Shown here: piece after piece, positions 1 to 8,136 of the stretch | Numbering within the stretch: the first letter of the stretch is position 1 | Layout of the letters: each line of letters opens with the position of its first letter | Source of the DNA: Bacillus sp. FJAT-27264 | GTDB lineage: Bacteria > Bacillota > Bacilli > Paenibacillales > Paenibacillaceae | Assembly: GCF_001682855.1 (NCBI RefSeq) | Contig: NZ_MAQW01000001.1 | Span: 268,443 to 332,442 of the forward strand | Length of the DNA stretch: 64,000 bases | Direction: 5' to 3' | Notes under the pieces: model-generated | What the model was told of the DNA's origin: nothing | What the model saw: the letters and a program-made list of their open reading frames with translations, nothing else | The model's database searches: none | Translations under genes and position numbers: made by a program

Positions 1-228
1 ACCTGACGGCTTTCCATATGAATGCTAGCGCCGGAACATGGACTGTCTGTCGACAGATTTCAACCACCAGAAGCGGTATATTCCCTTCACTAGTCGTCTT
101 AATAGTGAAAAAGAGGGGCAACTCCCCAACTAAAGGCATTTTCGCACCTTATTTTTCTTTAATATAGAAAATAGAAGTAAATAAGGACATTTTTGTATCT
201 TATTTTTCGAAAAAGCACGCTAGGTGGG

Positions 229-1638
229 ATGGCGTAAAATAAGTTGTGTACCAAGATTTGGAGCCTAGCCAGGCAACAAAAAAGTAGGGTATTCTCGGGA
301 TTACGACACCACCAAGAAGGGACCCTACTCGATGACTATTTTACCCGAAAACATGCTAAATAATCTATTTGAAAATCTTGTCACGCAGTTTGTCAAAGAT
401 AACCTGGAGTCCATCATGAAAGCGGAAATCCAGCAGTTTATGGAAGTTGAGCAGGCCGGTGAGCGTAACAGCCGCAACGGTTATTACAAGCGCAGCCTGC
501 ACACCAAGTATGGCAATCTCGAGAATCTAGAGGTTCCCCGCGATCGAAATGGAGCTTTCCAGACTCAAATGTTTGAACCCTATCAGCGACGAGACGGCTG
601 GCTGGAAGAAGCCGTGATTCAGATGTACAAGAGTGGCATGGGCACACGGGACGTGGCTCGTTTCATTGAAAGTATGTTTGGTAGCCACTATTCGCCGACA
701 ACGGTCAGTAACATTACAGCGACGGTACTTGACGACATCCACCAGTGGCAAAAGCGTCCCCTGCAAAAACGTTACTCCGTGATCTACTTGGACGGTCTGT
801 ACGTCAAACTCAAGCGCAGCACGGTAAGCGGTGAGGTGGTTTATTTCGCCATGGGTATCGACGAAGAAGGTCACCGCCAGATTTTGGGTTTTTACGTAGG
901 TGGCCAAGAAAGCTCGAACGGCTGGCGTGAAGTGTTGAAAGACCTCTATAATCGCGGTGTCCAGGAAGTCTTGCTAGGTGTGTTTGACGGGCTCCCTGGA
1001 CTGGATGAAGCCTTTCGCAAGACCTATCCTGAAGCGGATGTACAGCATTGTATTGTCCACAAAGTACGTTCGACGTTTCCAAAAATTCGAGTACAGCATA
1101 AAACCGAAGTCATAGAAGATCTAAAGACGATTTACACCGCAGAAGATCACGATTTGGCGCTTGCTGCCTTTGATACGGTAAAGGCCAAGTGGGGCAAGAT
1201 ATATCCCAAAGAAATGGATTCTTGGGAAGAGCAGTTGTCGACGCTATTGACCTTTCACAAGTATCCGGCTCTCATAAAAGAAGCCATCTACACGTCCAAT
1301 CCAATTGAACGGATGAATAAAGAAATCCGAAAGCGTCTGAAACCTATGAACAGCCTCACGAATATGGATGCGGCGGAGAAGATTATTTATCTGAACGTCA
1401 TGGACTACAACGAGCGTTTTGCTGAACGAGTCATTCGCGGCTTCGGTGACCCTAAAGTCAAGGAGAAACTGAACGAGATGTTTGAAGCACGCTATGGGGT
1501 GCGGAAAGAGCTAGAGAAGTAGCTCTTCCCTTTGTTCTTTGGGGCGGGGTTCCCCCGCCCCAAAGAACATCTACACCAATTCACGAACACCCGAGGAAGT
1601 TACTTTCTACTTGCTTACACAAACTTCTTGACGCTGCC
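229..1638 (+). mobile_element. IS256-family insertion sequence, apparently intact
   Basis: The element holds one transposase gene between imperfect terminal inverted repeats. The left end (231-250) reads GGCGTAAAATAAGTTGTGTA, and the right end read on the minus strand from about 1635 reads AGCGTCAAGAAGTTTGTGTA. The 9-bp sequence CTAGGTGGG lies directly outside both ends (220-228 and 1639-1647), which matches the 8-9 bp target duplications known for IS256 elements. The exact outer base is uncertain by one or two positions. The intact ORF, recognisable ends and perfect duplication indicate a recent insertion. Confidence 0.88.
332..1522 (+). CDS. IS256-family transposase (Mutator-like DDE)
   Basis: This 396-residue protein is full length for the family. 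It catalyses cut-and-paste or copy-out transposition of the surrounding element by a DDE mechanism. The N-terminal part carries the usual ERNSRNGYYKR segment. The three acidic residues lie in YLDGLYVKL (about residue 154), GVFDGLPGL (about 219) and NPIERMNKEIRKR (about 328). The ATG is preceded by GGGACCCTACTCG, a weak ribosome site, as is usual for transposases. No frameshift or stop interrupts it, so it is probably active. Confidence 0.95.
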   Translation: MTILPENMLNNLFENLVTQFVKDNLESIMKAEIQQFMEVEQAGERNSRNGYYKRSLHTKYGNLENLEVPRDRNGAFQTQMFEPYQRRDGWLEEAVIQMYKSGMGTRDVARFIESMFGSHYSPTTVSNITATVLDDIHQWQKRPLQKRYSVIYLDGLYVKLKRSTVSGEVVYFAMGIDEEGHRQILGFYVGGQESSNGWREVLKDLYNRGVQEVLLGVFDGLPGLDEAFRKTYPEADVQHCIVHKVRSTFPKIRVQHKTEVIEDLKTIYTAEDHDLALAAFDTVKAKWGKIYPKEMDSWEEQLSTLLTFHKYPALIKEAIYTSNPIERMNKEIRKRLKPMNSLTNMDAAEKIIYLNVMDYNERFAERVIRGFGDPKVKEKLNEMFEARYGVRKELEK

Positions 1639-1884
1639 CTAGGTGGGGTATTTCGGAAGATTTAAGGTACAATATTGCACTTAATTTCTACTATCCCCTA
1701 GTTGCAGAGGATTTAAGGTACAAAAATGCCGTTAATTACACTTCGATAGTTCTTATAGTAGCTTTTTTCTTGGCTAGGTTTGTTTTTTTAAATGCGTTCT
1801 ATACAGAGCACATTACTTCCGAGTATTACCCAATTAAGTCTATTCTACTATAAAACAATCTACAAAATAATCCCCGCTACTCCT

Positions 1885-2092
1885 CTATTCTGCCAAGTAG
1901 GTTGTAAAACAGTAAAGTCCCTTATCCGGATCACCTGATGAACTGGCTTGAGGTATCTCTGCCCCACCAGAATTATTTACATAAGCAAGGCATAGCTGGA
2001 ACATTGCTACAAGTACCCTTATGTATTCAGGCAAAAAAACCTCTTCTTTCTGAAATGGAAGTTGGGACTGCCCCCGTATAACCTGCCATTTT
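1885..2092 (-). other. Open stretch, possible gene remnant, unrecognised
   Basis: In the 600-base gap between the IS and the next pseudogene, the minus strand carries an open frame of about 68 codons ending in GDPDKGLYCFTTYLAE and a stop at 1885-1887. It has protein-like composition but no start codon with a ribosome site in frame; an ATG near 2090 lies in another frame. It could be the tail of a broken gene. I do not recognise it. The rest of 1740-1884 shows nothing beyond AT-rich sequence. Confidence 0.2.
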
Positions 2093-2139
2093 CAAGGAGA
2101 GGTTTCTTTGTGTTGCACCTTATGAATTCAAAGTTATTC

Positions 2140-3167
2140 TCAACGCTCCGCTTGCCCCGGAACGTTATTCAATAGGACTACAATCTGATTGGCACCTGTT
2201 CGCTTCAGGACAAAAAACCATGTTCAGCGGTTGTAGCTACCCCATCGGCATTCGGGCGGCAATATCCATGGGTGACACAACTTCCATCATCACGAACATG
2301 AATTTGTCCCACTAATCCAACCGCTAGCCATTCTGGCCTTTTGAGACGGGGAAGGTATTCCCCTTGGCGTCCCAGGCAGGGTCACTTCATGATACTGCTT
2401 GCGCCCCCACTCATCGGTTACATATTTGTCCTGCCAGCGCAGCCCCGCACTATTGCCAACAAAGCTAGGCGTGGCGCTGGTAATCCCAATAATAAAATCA
2501 TCTGCTGATGTTGCTTTACGAATCCGGTCTTCTTGCGCAACGGTTACGAAATAACCGACATCAATTGGCAGGCCGTCGGCCATCTCGAACATTTCGGCAT
2601 AATCAGTCGCCGGACTCAGGTACATACCATCAATGAACATATCGAAATTAGAGCCGCTCTATTTAGCCCCTAAGCCTCTAGCCGTACTGAAGGTACCGTT
2701 CCCGATAAACCAGGAGTAAGCGTCATCCGCGTCAGCAAAGCGCCCCATAATGTGGGACGCGATAAACGTAATATTATTCCCCCGCCTTCGGCATGAGAGG
2801 CTTCACCGCTGGGCTATATTGTCTTCACCTTCCGCGTGGGCGTAGGGTCCGTCGGCTAGGTTACCCATACCTTCGGCAAGCGAAAATGGACCGGCGGCCA
2901 ATGTATACGCACCTTCAGCGTGAGCAGAAGGCTCGCTGGCATGGGTATGGAAGCCTTCGGCGTGAGATGATATTCCACTGGAAATGGTGCTTTGCCCCTC
3001 AGCGTGCGACCCCGCATTTCCGCTGGCGACGGTGTCCAGCCCTTCCGCATGGGACGGAGAGAGCCTTCCACATGTGCAGCAATGCCACTAGCTATACTAT
3101 CGATTCCCTCTACTGTAGAATATTGACCAGTCGCATTCTGGTTGCATTCATTTGCCATGCCATCCAT
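2140..3167 (-). pseudogene. Broken YadA-head-repeat protein with peptidase G2 C-terminal domain
   Basis: Read across frames, the minus strand gives an N-terminus MANECNQNATGQYSTVEG, then six to seven head repeats of the form SHAEG-x-T-x-ASG (SHAEGLDTVASGNAG, SHAEGFHTH, SAHAEGAYTLAAG), then DAYSWFIGNGTFSTARGLG. The C-terminal part (MFIDGMYLSPATDYAEMFE, YVTDEWGRKQYHEV, RPEWLAVGLVGQIHVRDDG) matches the autoproteolytic peptidase G2 domain of Bacillus and phage tail-like proteins. Damage seen: frameshift near 3055-3060, two compensating shifts near 2780-2806, an in-frame TAG near 2660, a shift near 2320-2335 and another near 2225. In relatives such proteins form trimeric surface or fibre structures. 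This copy cannot make a full protein. Confidence 0.8.
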
Positions 3168-3357
3168 CACCCCAACTAGATATATTAATTGTACATAGCT
3201 ATAATATTGGGGTTAGATAGGACAGCCGTTATGAATCTGGGCTGGAGTCAACAAGCGCCTGTAATATGGCGTGCTGCCTATATGCTTGCGGCCTATAATT
3301 CTTTCAGTCTTTTTACAGTAAAACGGGCGAATCTCATCGTTTAATAGCCACAAAAAG

Positions 3358-3390
3358 CAGGCGCATCATCCTAAGTGAATGACGCGCCTG
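3358..3390 (-). terminator. Rho-independent terminator of the lipoprotein gene
   Basis: On the minus strand CAGGCGCGTCAT pairs with ATGATGCGCCTG across a 9-base loop and is followed by CTTTTTG. It lies 18 bases after the stop of the lipoprotein gene. Confidence 0.75.
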
Positions 3391-3408
3391 TATAAATTCA
3401 CCACTCCA

Positions 3409-4008
3409 TCAGCTTTGGGATATTGGTGTAGGTCGGTAGTAGACCTGATCGCCCGTTTGCAGCTTTTTAAGATGCTCAGGTGGCTCATCCTTCGACAGAT
3501 TCAAACGCTCCAGCAATCCGGTGAACAAAGATTTAATCTTTTTAGAATACCTGGCCTTTTCCTTGCCCATTGATGTATAGACGAGTGAGGCATTATATTT
3601 GCTGTAAATCTCTGTCTTCGTCGTTGGTGTTACAGAAATGTCACTGCTCCCATACCACTCATGGATTCGTTCCTTCCGCTCATCCAGGTTCGAGAATACA
3701 TGCAGCGTAATATTCTGAGAGGGCTGTCCAGCAATCAGATACTGGTAGCTGACGTTGCCCCTGCTGTCTTCGGCGAACATCTCATGCGTCAGCTTGATTC
3801 CCTCTCCGGCAAATGAGCGGCGCATTTCACCCAGAAAACGCCCGTTGAGTCCTTTTCCCTGTGACTGTGCACGCAGCACACCGTCCTCATAGGCTTTCAT
3901 GCTGTATTTATCCGCTTCCTTGCGGATCTGATGCCCGCTGCAGCCTGCCAGCACAGCTGTCAAAACGAACGCAACAGCCAGCACCTGAAGCCATTGTCGC
4001 TTCATCAT
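3409..4008 (-). CDS. Secreted lipoprotein of unknown function
   Basis: A 199-residue protein that starts MMKRQWLQ, chosen because AAAGGGTGG lies just upstream of this ATG. It has a positively charged N-terminus, a hydrophobic stretch (about residues 8-20) and the lipobox LAGC, so it is exported, lipid-modified on Cys and anchored to the outer face of the membrane. The mature part is hydrophilic and mixed alpha/beta, with no catalytic motif I recognise; the segment SNLDERKERIHEWYGSSD resembles short Paenibacillus lipoproteins of unknown role. It stands alone with its own terminator. A perfect inverted repeat (TGCTACA...TGTAGCA, 4040-4062) upstream may be an operator. Confidence 0.75.
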   Translation of the reverse strand: MMKRQWLQVLAVAFVLTAVLAGCSGHQIRKEADKYSMKAYEDGVLRAQSQGKGLNGRFLGEMRRSFAGEGIKLTHEMFAEDSRGNVSYQYLIAGQPSQNITLHVFSNLDERKERIHEWYGSSDISVTPTTKTEIYSKYNASLVYTSMGKEKARYSKKIKSLFTGLLERLNLSKDEPPEHLKKLQTGDQVYYRPTPISQS

Positions 4009-4413
4009 CCCCGCCACCCTTTCCCTATAAAGATCTTATTGCTACACCTGTCAGTTGTAGCATGGCTGGGTGGGGGGAGAAATATGCGGTTTTTACTCAA
4101 ATATCATCTTGGGTGGATCTTTAAAAAAATCACATTTTTAAATTCGGTGCATTCTCCGTGTCCTTGAAAAAGCTAGAACCCTCACTTACTGTAAGGAGGA
4201 AAATTATTCTTAATTGGTTACGTATAATCCCAACTTATCAATTTGATTTTGTATTATTCAAGTAATAGATCTTCTTGGATAAACGCACTACTTGTTATTC
4301 TTCCTCTCTTTTAACAATAAAATCCCCTCATCAATAATAATTCAAATAAAAAAGACAGCCCATTCTCAAACGAGTTGGATTGCCTGTGGTGTCATTTTCA
4401 ATATGCACATTTG

Positions 4414-4884
4414 TTACGACTTCATCTCTATTTCCATTTTCTGTATTTCTGCATCCAAATGCCTATCATACTTTTTCATGAAGCCGAGTATACTGTCAAA
4501 TTGTACTGCGGTTATATGCTCAAATACAACTTTATCCCGCTCAATAAACTTTTTATGCATTTCCTCATGGACGTTATAAATTACTTGCCCTTGTTCGGTT
4601 AACCTGAAATAGATTTCTTTTTTATTATCTGGCTTCTGATAGCTTTCAATAAGTCCCTTTTCGATAAGCTTCTTGGTCATTTTACTCAGTGCGCCCCTAG
4701 TCATATAAAGGTACTCCGCAAGTTTTGTCACGTTGGAATCTGCATTGTCACCAATATATTCTATGCAACCTACTTCAGAGAACGTATAGTTCCTAAGACT
4801 GTCTTCCAGCTTAAGCCTATTCACCCAAGCGATCTTGTTATATAGGTCCCTAAAACTTATTATGACCTGTTCTTCTTTGTCCAT
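4414..4884 (-). CDS. MarR-family transcriptional regulator
   Basis: A 156-residue winged-helix DNA-binding protein starting at MDKEEQV, where GGGGGGACAGG sits directly upstream; the longer open frame upstream has no ribosome site. The fold runs from helix 1 (FRDLYNKIAWVNRLKLE) through the recognition region (NVTKLAEYLYMTRGALSKMTKKLIEKGLIES) to the wing (DNKKEIYFRLTEQGQ) and a C-terminal dimerisation helix. MarR proteins act as dimers that usually repress neighbouring drug or stress genes. No obvious target gene is adjacent, so its ligand and regulon are unknown. The 400 bases between it and the lipoprotein gene hold no gene I can see. Confidence 0.85.
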   Translation of the reverse strand: MDKEEQVIISFRDLYNKIAWVNRLKLEDSLRNYTFSEVGCIEYIGDNADSNVTKLAEYLYMTRGALSKMTKKLIEKGLIESYQKPDNKKEIYFRLTEQGQVIYNVHEEMHKKFIERDKVVFEHITAVQFDSILGFMKKYDRHLDAEIQKMEIEMKS

Positions 4885-5094
4885 GGCCTGTCCCCCCGCT
4901 CGTTTGTGCAATAAAAATATACGGAGTATTATAACTATATTTTGTTTCTTTTTCAACAATATCAAGATAATCATTTAGGGATTGAGCTAAACGTAATAAA
5001 ATTACTTCCTAGCGTTCTCACATATATAAGTCTAAGAGTCTAATGTGGCTAATAGAAGTAAGTATTATAGGTTTCTAGATTAACAGATATCCGT

Positions 5095-5230
5095 CATGCG
5101 GCGCTTAGTAAATTGCCCAATTGTAAACGGCAGAATATAAAAACTTGGCCATATCGAGCGGATTGCTGAGGCTTTAGAAATTGAAGATATTCGCAAAATT
5201 ATTGATTTAATAGATACTGAAGATGAATGA
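5095..5230 (+). pseudogene. Remnant of an Xre-family regulator C-terminus
   Basis: The plus strand shows LSKLPNCKRQNIK in one frame and, one frame away, LGHIERIAEALEIEDI followed by RKIIDLIDTEDE and a stop at 5228-5230. Together these match the last helix-turn-helix portion and C-terminus of small Cro/CI regulators (the NCKRQNIK-LxxLERIAxAL pattern). The N-terminal half is absent and a frameshift splits what is left. Confidence 0.55.
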
Positions 5231-5259
5231 AGTCCGCCTTTCCAGGGCGGTCTTCATTT
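5229..5259 (+). terminator. Rho-independent terminator after the Xre remnant
   Basis: GAAGTCCGCC pairs with GGCGGTCTTC (one mismatch) and is followed by ATTTTG. It overlaps the remnant's stop codon, so it belonged to that gene. Confidence 0.65.
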
Positions 5260-5379
5260 TGTTTATCAATGGAGGTAAATTCTATGGACGCGCCGCCCGA
5301 TTCATTCGGCACTGGGTAGCCCCTCTCAAGAGAAAAAACCTTGAAAAGACATATTGCCAATCAAGGTTTCTGCACTATA

Positions 5380-5790
5380 TTACTTCATTCCAAAATAAGG
5401 GTCTTCGACATATCCATCTAGTTCGGCAACAGTTTCTTGAATAGTGATTCTAACCTCATTTTTCACATTATCATTATTTAATAAATTTTTCAGATGCTTA
5501 TAAACTTTTACTAAACCTAGTCTACCGATAATTGATGCGATCAACTCAATTTCATTTATTGATTCTTTATTACAAATACCAATTAACCAAGTTTCAATTT
5601 CACTTTTCACATCAGAGTCTAGTAACTCATACGTATGCCATTGCCTGTCCGATAATTCAAACAATGACTCTAAGGCAATTTCCACATCAATAGTTCGTGA
5701 ACTAATTGAAAATAAAAATTCTTCAAATAGTTCTTTTAATTGAATTGTAGAAATGTAATCAGGTAACGATTTATAATAATCCAACAACAT
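5380..5790 (-). CDS. Probable immunity protein of the adjacent Rhs toxin tip
   Basis: A 136-residue acidic, all-helical protein starting MLLDYYKSLPDYIS. The start is set by AGGTGAAAAAATG, in which the ribosome site overlaps the stop codon of the toxin tip just upstream. Immediate position after a polymorphic-toxin C-terminus is the standard place for the cognate immunity gene. Helical, HEAT-like spacing is visible (LFEEFLF, ALESLFELSD, IGRLGLVKVYKHLKNLL), but I cannot assign it to a named immunity family. The gene is intact although the toxin gene is broken. It would act in the cytoplasm by binding the toxin. Confidence 0.6.
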   Translation of the reverse strand: MLLDYYKSLPDYISTIQLKELFEEFLFSISSRTIDVEIALESLFELSDRQWHTYELLDSDVKSEIETWLIGICNKESINEIELIASIIGRLGLVKVYKHLKNLLNNDNVKNEVRITIQETVAELDGYVEDPYFGMK

Positions 5791-5794
5791 TTTT

Positions 5795-6806
5795 TCACCT
5801 ACCAAAATCAATAGGAATGTGGGTAATATCGCTTGGATTTCTATAGAATTTACCGTCTGGCCCAAGCAATTTGTTTCCGATTTTTATTTGTGCAGTCCAC
5901 TCACTTCCAGAATTGCTACCCGGAGATCTAGAAGCTGCATTGGCATCAGGGGAATGCCATTTGATTTCAACTTTTGTACCGTTGATTTCATAGTTATACT
6001 TGTATCCATCAGCAATTGTTGATGATGCTCTAAACACGTTTGTAGCTCCGTTAGGAACCATATTTTCCAAATTCTCTATTGTGATTTTGCCTTTCTTCAG
6101 ATCTGTTGAGCAGAAAATTGAGGGTTATACGTTGCTATTGTAGCTAAACCCGTCCCCTTAGTATTACTGCACTGAGTTGTTCCTTCTTCAGCGCTTCACT
6201 TGAATTAGCAGAGTTACTGTTTAATCTCGGAGGTATTGTTTTTGGTGTTGTCTGTTCTACTTAGGGTTTAGCTGGTTCCGCCTGTGGTGCTGGCCTAGTA
6301 ATTCTTACTGGTAGTGATGGTTCTCCATAGTAGACTCCACCTCTGCTCGCACCTGCAGTGCTAGGTAAGCCAGCATTGTCATCTGTCATATGTCCACTTG
6401 GATCGATATACCTCAGTGGATTATTCTCCACATACGTGTACAAATTTAAACTCAGTGGATTATCAATCTGCCCCTCATACGTATCCTCATTTAAAAATCG
6501 CCCGATACTCGGATCATTAATATCTTGACCGTAGATAGTAAAGCCCAGTCGCTTCGTCATACACCTCACCTATGCATTTAAACGGACTTGTCTATTAATA
6601 TTATAGTCACCTGTGTATAGTTGTTTCCAGTACTCTTCAGAAAACGGAGACCGACTGTATGTAAGAGAGGTTAAAGTGTTCTGCAAATCGTAGCTATAGT
6701 TTGTATCCGCCATGATAGGACCCATACTTGCAGTGTCAGTTATCGTTAGGCGGTTCCCCAGAACATCGTATGTATAAGTTGTTTGTCAGCCATCGGATTG
6801 TGTAAC
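5795..6806 (-). pseudogene. Decayed Rhs/WapA-type polymorphic toxin C-terminus
   Basis: Minus-strand fragments in several frames line up as one Rhs protein end. They are an RHS repeat (TTYTYDVLGNRLT), the core entry GEVYDEATGLYYLRSRY, the core PSIGRFLNEDTYEGQIDNP with ENNPLRYIDPSGH, a linker, and the variable tip from MVPNGATNVFRASSTIADGY to KFYRNPSDITHIPIDFGR. The tip has a conserved-looking WHSPDANA motif and resembles polymorphic toxin type 30, from memory only. Damage: TGA after QSDG, stop before the core, a frameshift at RSRY/PSIG, TAA at 6259-6261, and at least two shifts between 6100 and 6210. The N-terminal bulk of the protein is missing. The tip ORF itself (5795-6070) remains open but has lost its delivery region. 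Confidence 0.8.
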
Positions 6807-7161
6807 CTATATTAGACGATACCTTGGATTAGGTGGATCATTCTCTGCTATTTCGTCAATTATTTCTTTATAGACAAAAAAATCCGGCTCTCCTTTTAGA
6901 TTATTCACTTCTCTTAAATGTACATTCAGAGCATTCCCGAACATGTCTATGAAGTTCATCTAACTTAACGCAACGTTTTCCCAGCAGTGGATTTTCCCAA
7001 TCCGAATCTTTTATTACTACAATAGCAAATTCTTTTCTATACCATCCAACAGCAAGAACGAAGCCTTCATAATATGTCACCTGAAAAATATCTTCTTGAT
7101 CCAAGAATTGCGTTGCATTGTAAGTAACGACCCCAGGCGAAAAGTCGATATTATCAAACAT
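6807..7161 (-). pseudogene. Small immunity-like gene with a 3' frameshift
   Basis: The frame starting MFDNIDFSPGVVTYN runs 86 codons to a stop at 6901. One frame over, the sequence continues as LKGEPDFFVYKEIIDEIAEN and DPPNPRYRLI to a stop at 6807-6809. This suggests the original protein was about 115 residues and has suffered a frameshift around 6915-6960. The content (VTYYEGFVLAVGWYRKEF, an aromatic beta-rich small protein) and the place beside an Rhs remnant fit an orphan immunity gene. I do not recognise a named family. The shortened 86-residue form could still be made. Confidence 0.45.
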
Positions 7162-7251
7162 AGGGCTAGATCACTCCATTGCGTTTTTATCCTGATTTAA
7201 ACCATAGATGACCCCAAAGAGATTTCATTTTTCAAAGCCTTTCTATGTAAA

Positions 7252-7656
7252 CTATCTTTTTCTAAAACCAACCGTTATTTGTCCTTCGTGAAAATATTCG
7301 ATCACATAACCAGATTCCGGACAAAAGATCCATGTATCAGAACCGACGGCTGTAACATCATCTATGTTGCTTAAAACCTGGTTTAAATCTGCACAAATAC
7401 TCGGGGCGTCAGTGTAATTCCATAGCAAGAACACTGTATTGTTATAATGCACCCCACATTCTCTTTTTATTGCAGCTAATAGATCTTGCTCATGGGAAAT
7501 CTCCATAAAATTATCGACACTTCCCCAATCGACTCGTCCCCAACTGGTGACCGGAAAGAAACTCACAAGCTTATTCAACATATCTTCTGTTTCTCTTATA
7601 GATAAAATCTCAATATTATCTCCAAGCGCTAGAGTACATTCCTCAAATAACGTCAT
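7252..7656 (-). CDS. CDI/Rhs-type immunity protein (probable)
   Basis: A 134-residue soluble acidic protein starting MTLFEECTLALGDNIEILS. The opening LFEECxxALGD pattern and the ending SGYVIEYFHEGQITVGF resemble proteins annotated as CDI toxin immunity proteins in Bacillus and Paenibacillus; this comes from memory and is unverified. Its ATG overlaps the stop of the preceding gene (7653-7656), so the two are translationally coupled. No matching toxin is left next to it, so it would be an orphan immunity gene giving resistance to kin toxins. Confidence 0.55.
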   Translation of the reverse strand: MTLFEECTLALGDNIEILSIRETEDMLNKLVSFFPVTSWGRVDWGSVDNFMEISHEQDLLAAIKRECGVHYNNTVFLLWNYTDAPSICADLNQVLSNIDDVTAVGSDTWIFCPESGYVIEYFHEGQITVGFRKR

Positions 7657-7886
7657 ACTGTCTCCAGCCCGTATATAGTAAGGAAAGCATCTTCGTTAAA
7701 TGCAAATTTCCTTTCTTTCACTATATATTCTTGTTCAAATATTTCTATTATATCTCCGACAGTTAATGTAGGGATCGGAATCTGAGTCTCTTGTTCAAAA
7801 ATTAAGACATTAGTTTCATTATCAAAAAATCTAGTTATAAATACTTCTACTGGCGAATATTTAGGTGTATATTTTACAATCACCAA
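7653..7886 (-). CDS. Small protein of unknown function in the immunity cluster
   Basis: A 77-residue protein, beta-rich by composition (VEVFITRFF, VGDIIEIFEQEYIVKERKF). It starts at a GTG (a TTG one codon earlier is also possible) after AAAGGAGTG. It overlaps the next gene by four bases, forming a two-gene operon with the putative immunity protein. I do not recognise a family; the context suggests it belongs to the toxin-immunity system. Confidence 0.55.
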   Translation of the reverse strand: MVIVKYTPKYSPVEVFITRFFDNETNVLIFEQETQIPIPTLTVGDIIEIFEQEYIVKERKFAFNEDAFLTIYGLETV

Positions 7887-8056
7887 ACCGGTTACACTCC
7901 TTTAATTTTTCAAGTCACTGGATAACAAAACAAGGATTAATCGAAAAATGTACACAAATCTAATATCAAGTCATTAAATATGCACAAAATCCTTAAATTG
8001 ATTTTTAGATAATATTTACTTTTTGTCAATCACTACTAGCATCCCAGCAAAACAAA

Positions 8057-8094
8057 GCCACCCCCATAGTCATCTTGCCAACTACAGGGGCAGC
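8057..8094 (-). terminator. Terminator of the 2-oxoacid oxidoreductase operon
   Basis: On the minus strand GCTGCCCCTGTAG pairs with CTATGGGGGTGGC (13 pairs, four of them G-U) and is followed by TTTGTTTTG, 40 bases past the stop of the alpha-beta gene. Confidence 0.6.
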
Positions 8095-8136
8095 CCCGAA
8101 ATCACGCTATTATTATCATTCTAAAGTATCCCCAAC

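Larger units (their letters stand above)
131..1739. repeat. Four related small palindromic repeats around the IS
   Basis: Four copies of an imperfect palindrome of about 27 bp lie at 131-157, 180-208, 1660-1687 and 1711-1739. The clearest is ATTTAAGGTACAAAAATGCC followed by GTTAATT; the first two are in the opposite orientation. If the IS is removed, the copies are spaced roughly every 50-80 bp. Short spacers between them contain CTAGGTGGGG or the near complement CCCCTAG. These look like a dispersed intergenic repeat family, not CRISPR, since the copies diverge and spacers are of unequal length. Confidence 0.55.

Noticed and set aside
131..1739. CRISPR-like spaced repeats
   Set aside because: The copies differ from each other, two are inverted, spacing is uneven and no cas gene is near.
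2793..3179. 128-codon plus-strand frame
   Set aside because: It is antisense to the SHAEG repeats, whose regularity explains the open frame.
4292..4602. Two plus-strand frames over the MarR gene
   Set aside because: Hydrophobic low-complexity frames antisense to a clear MarR gene.
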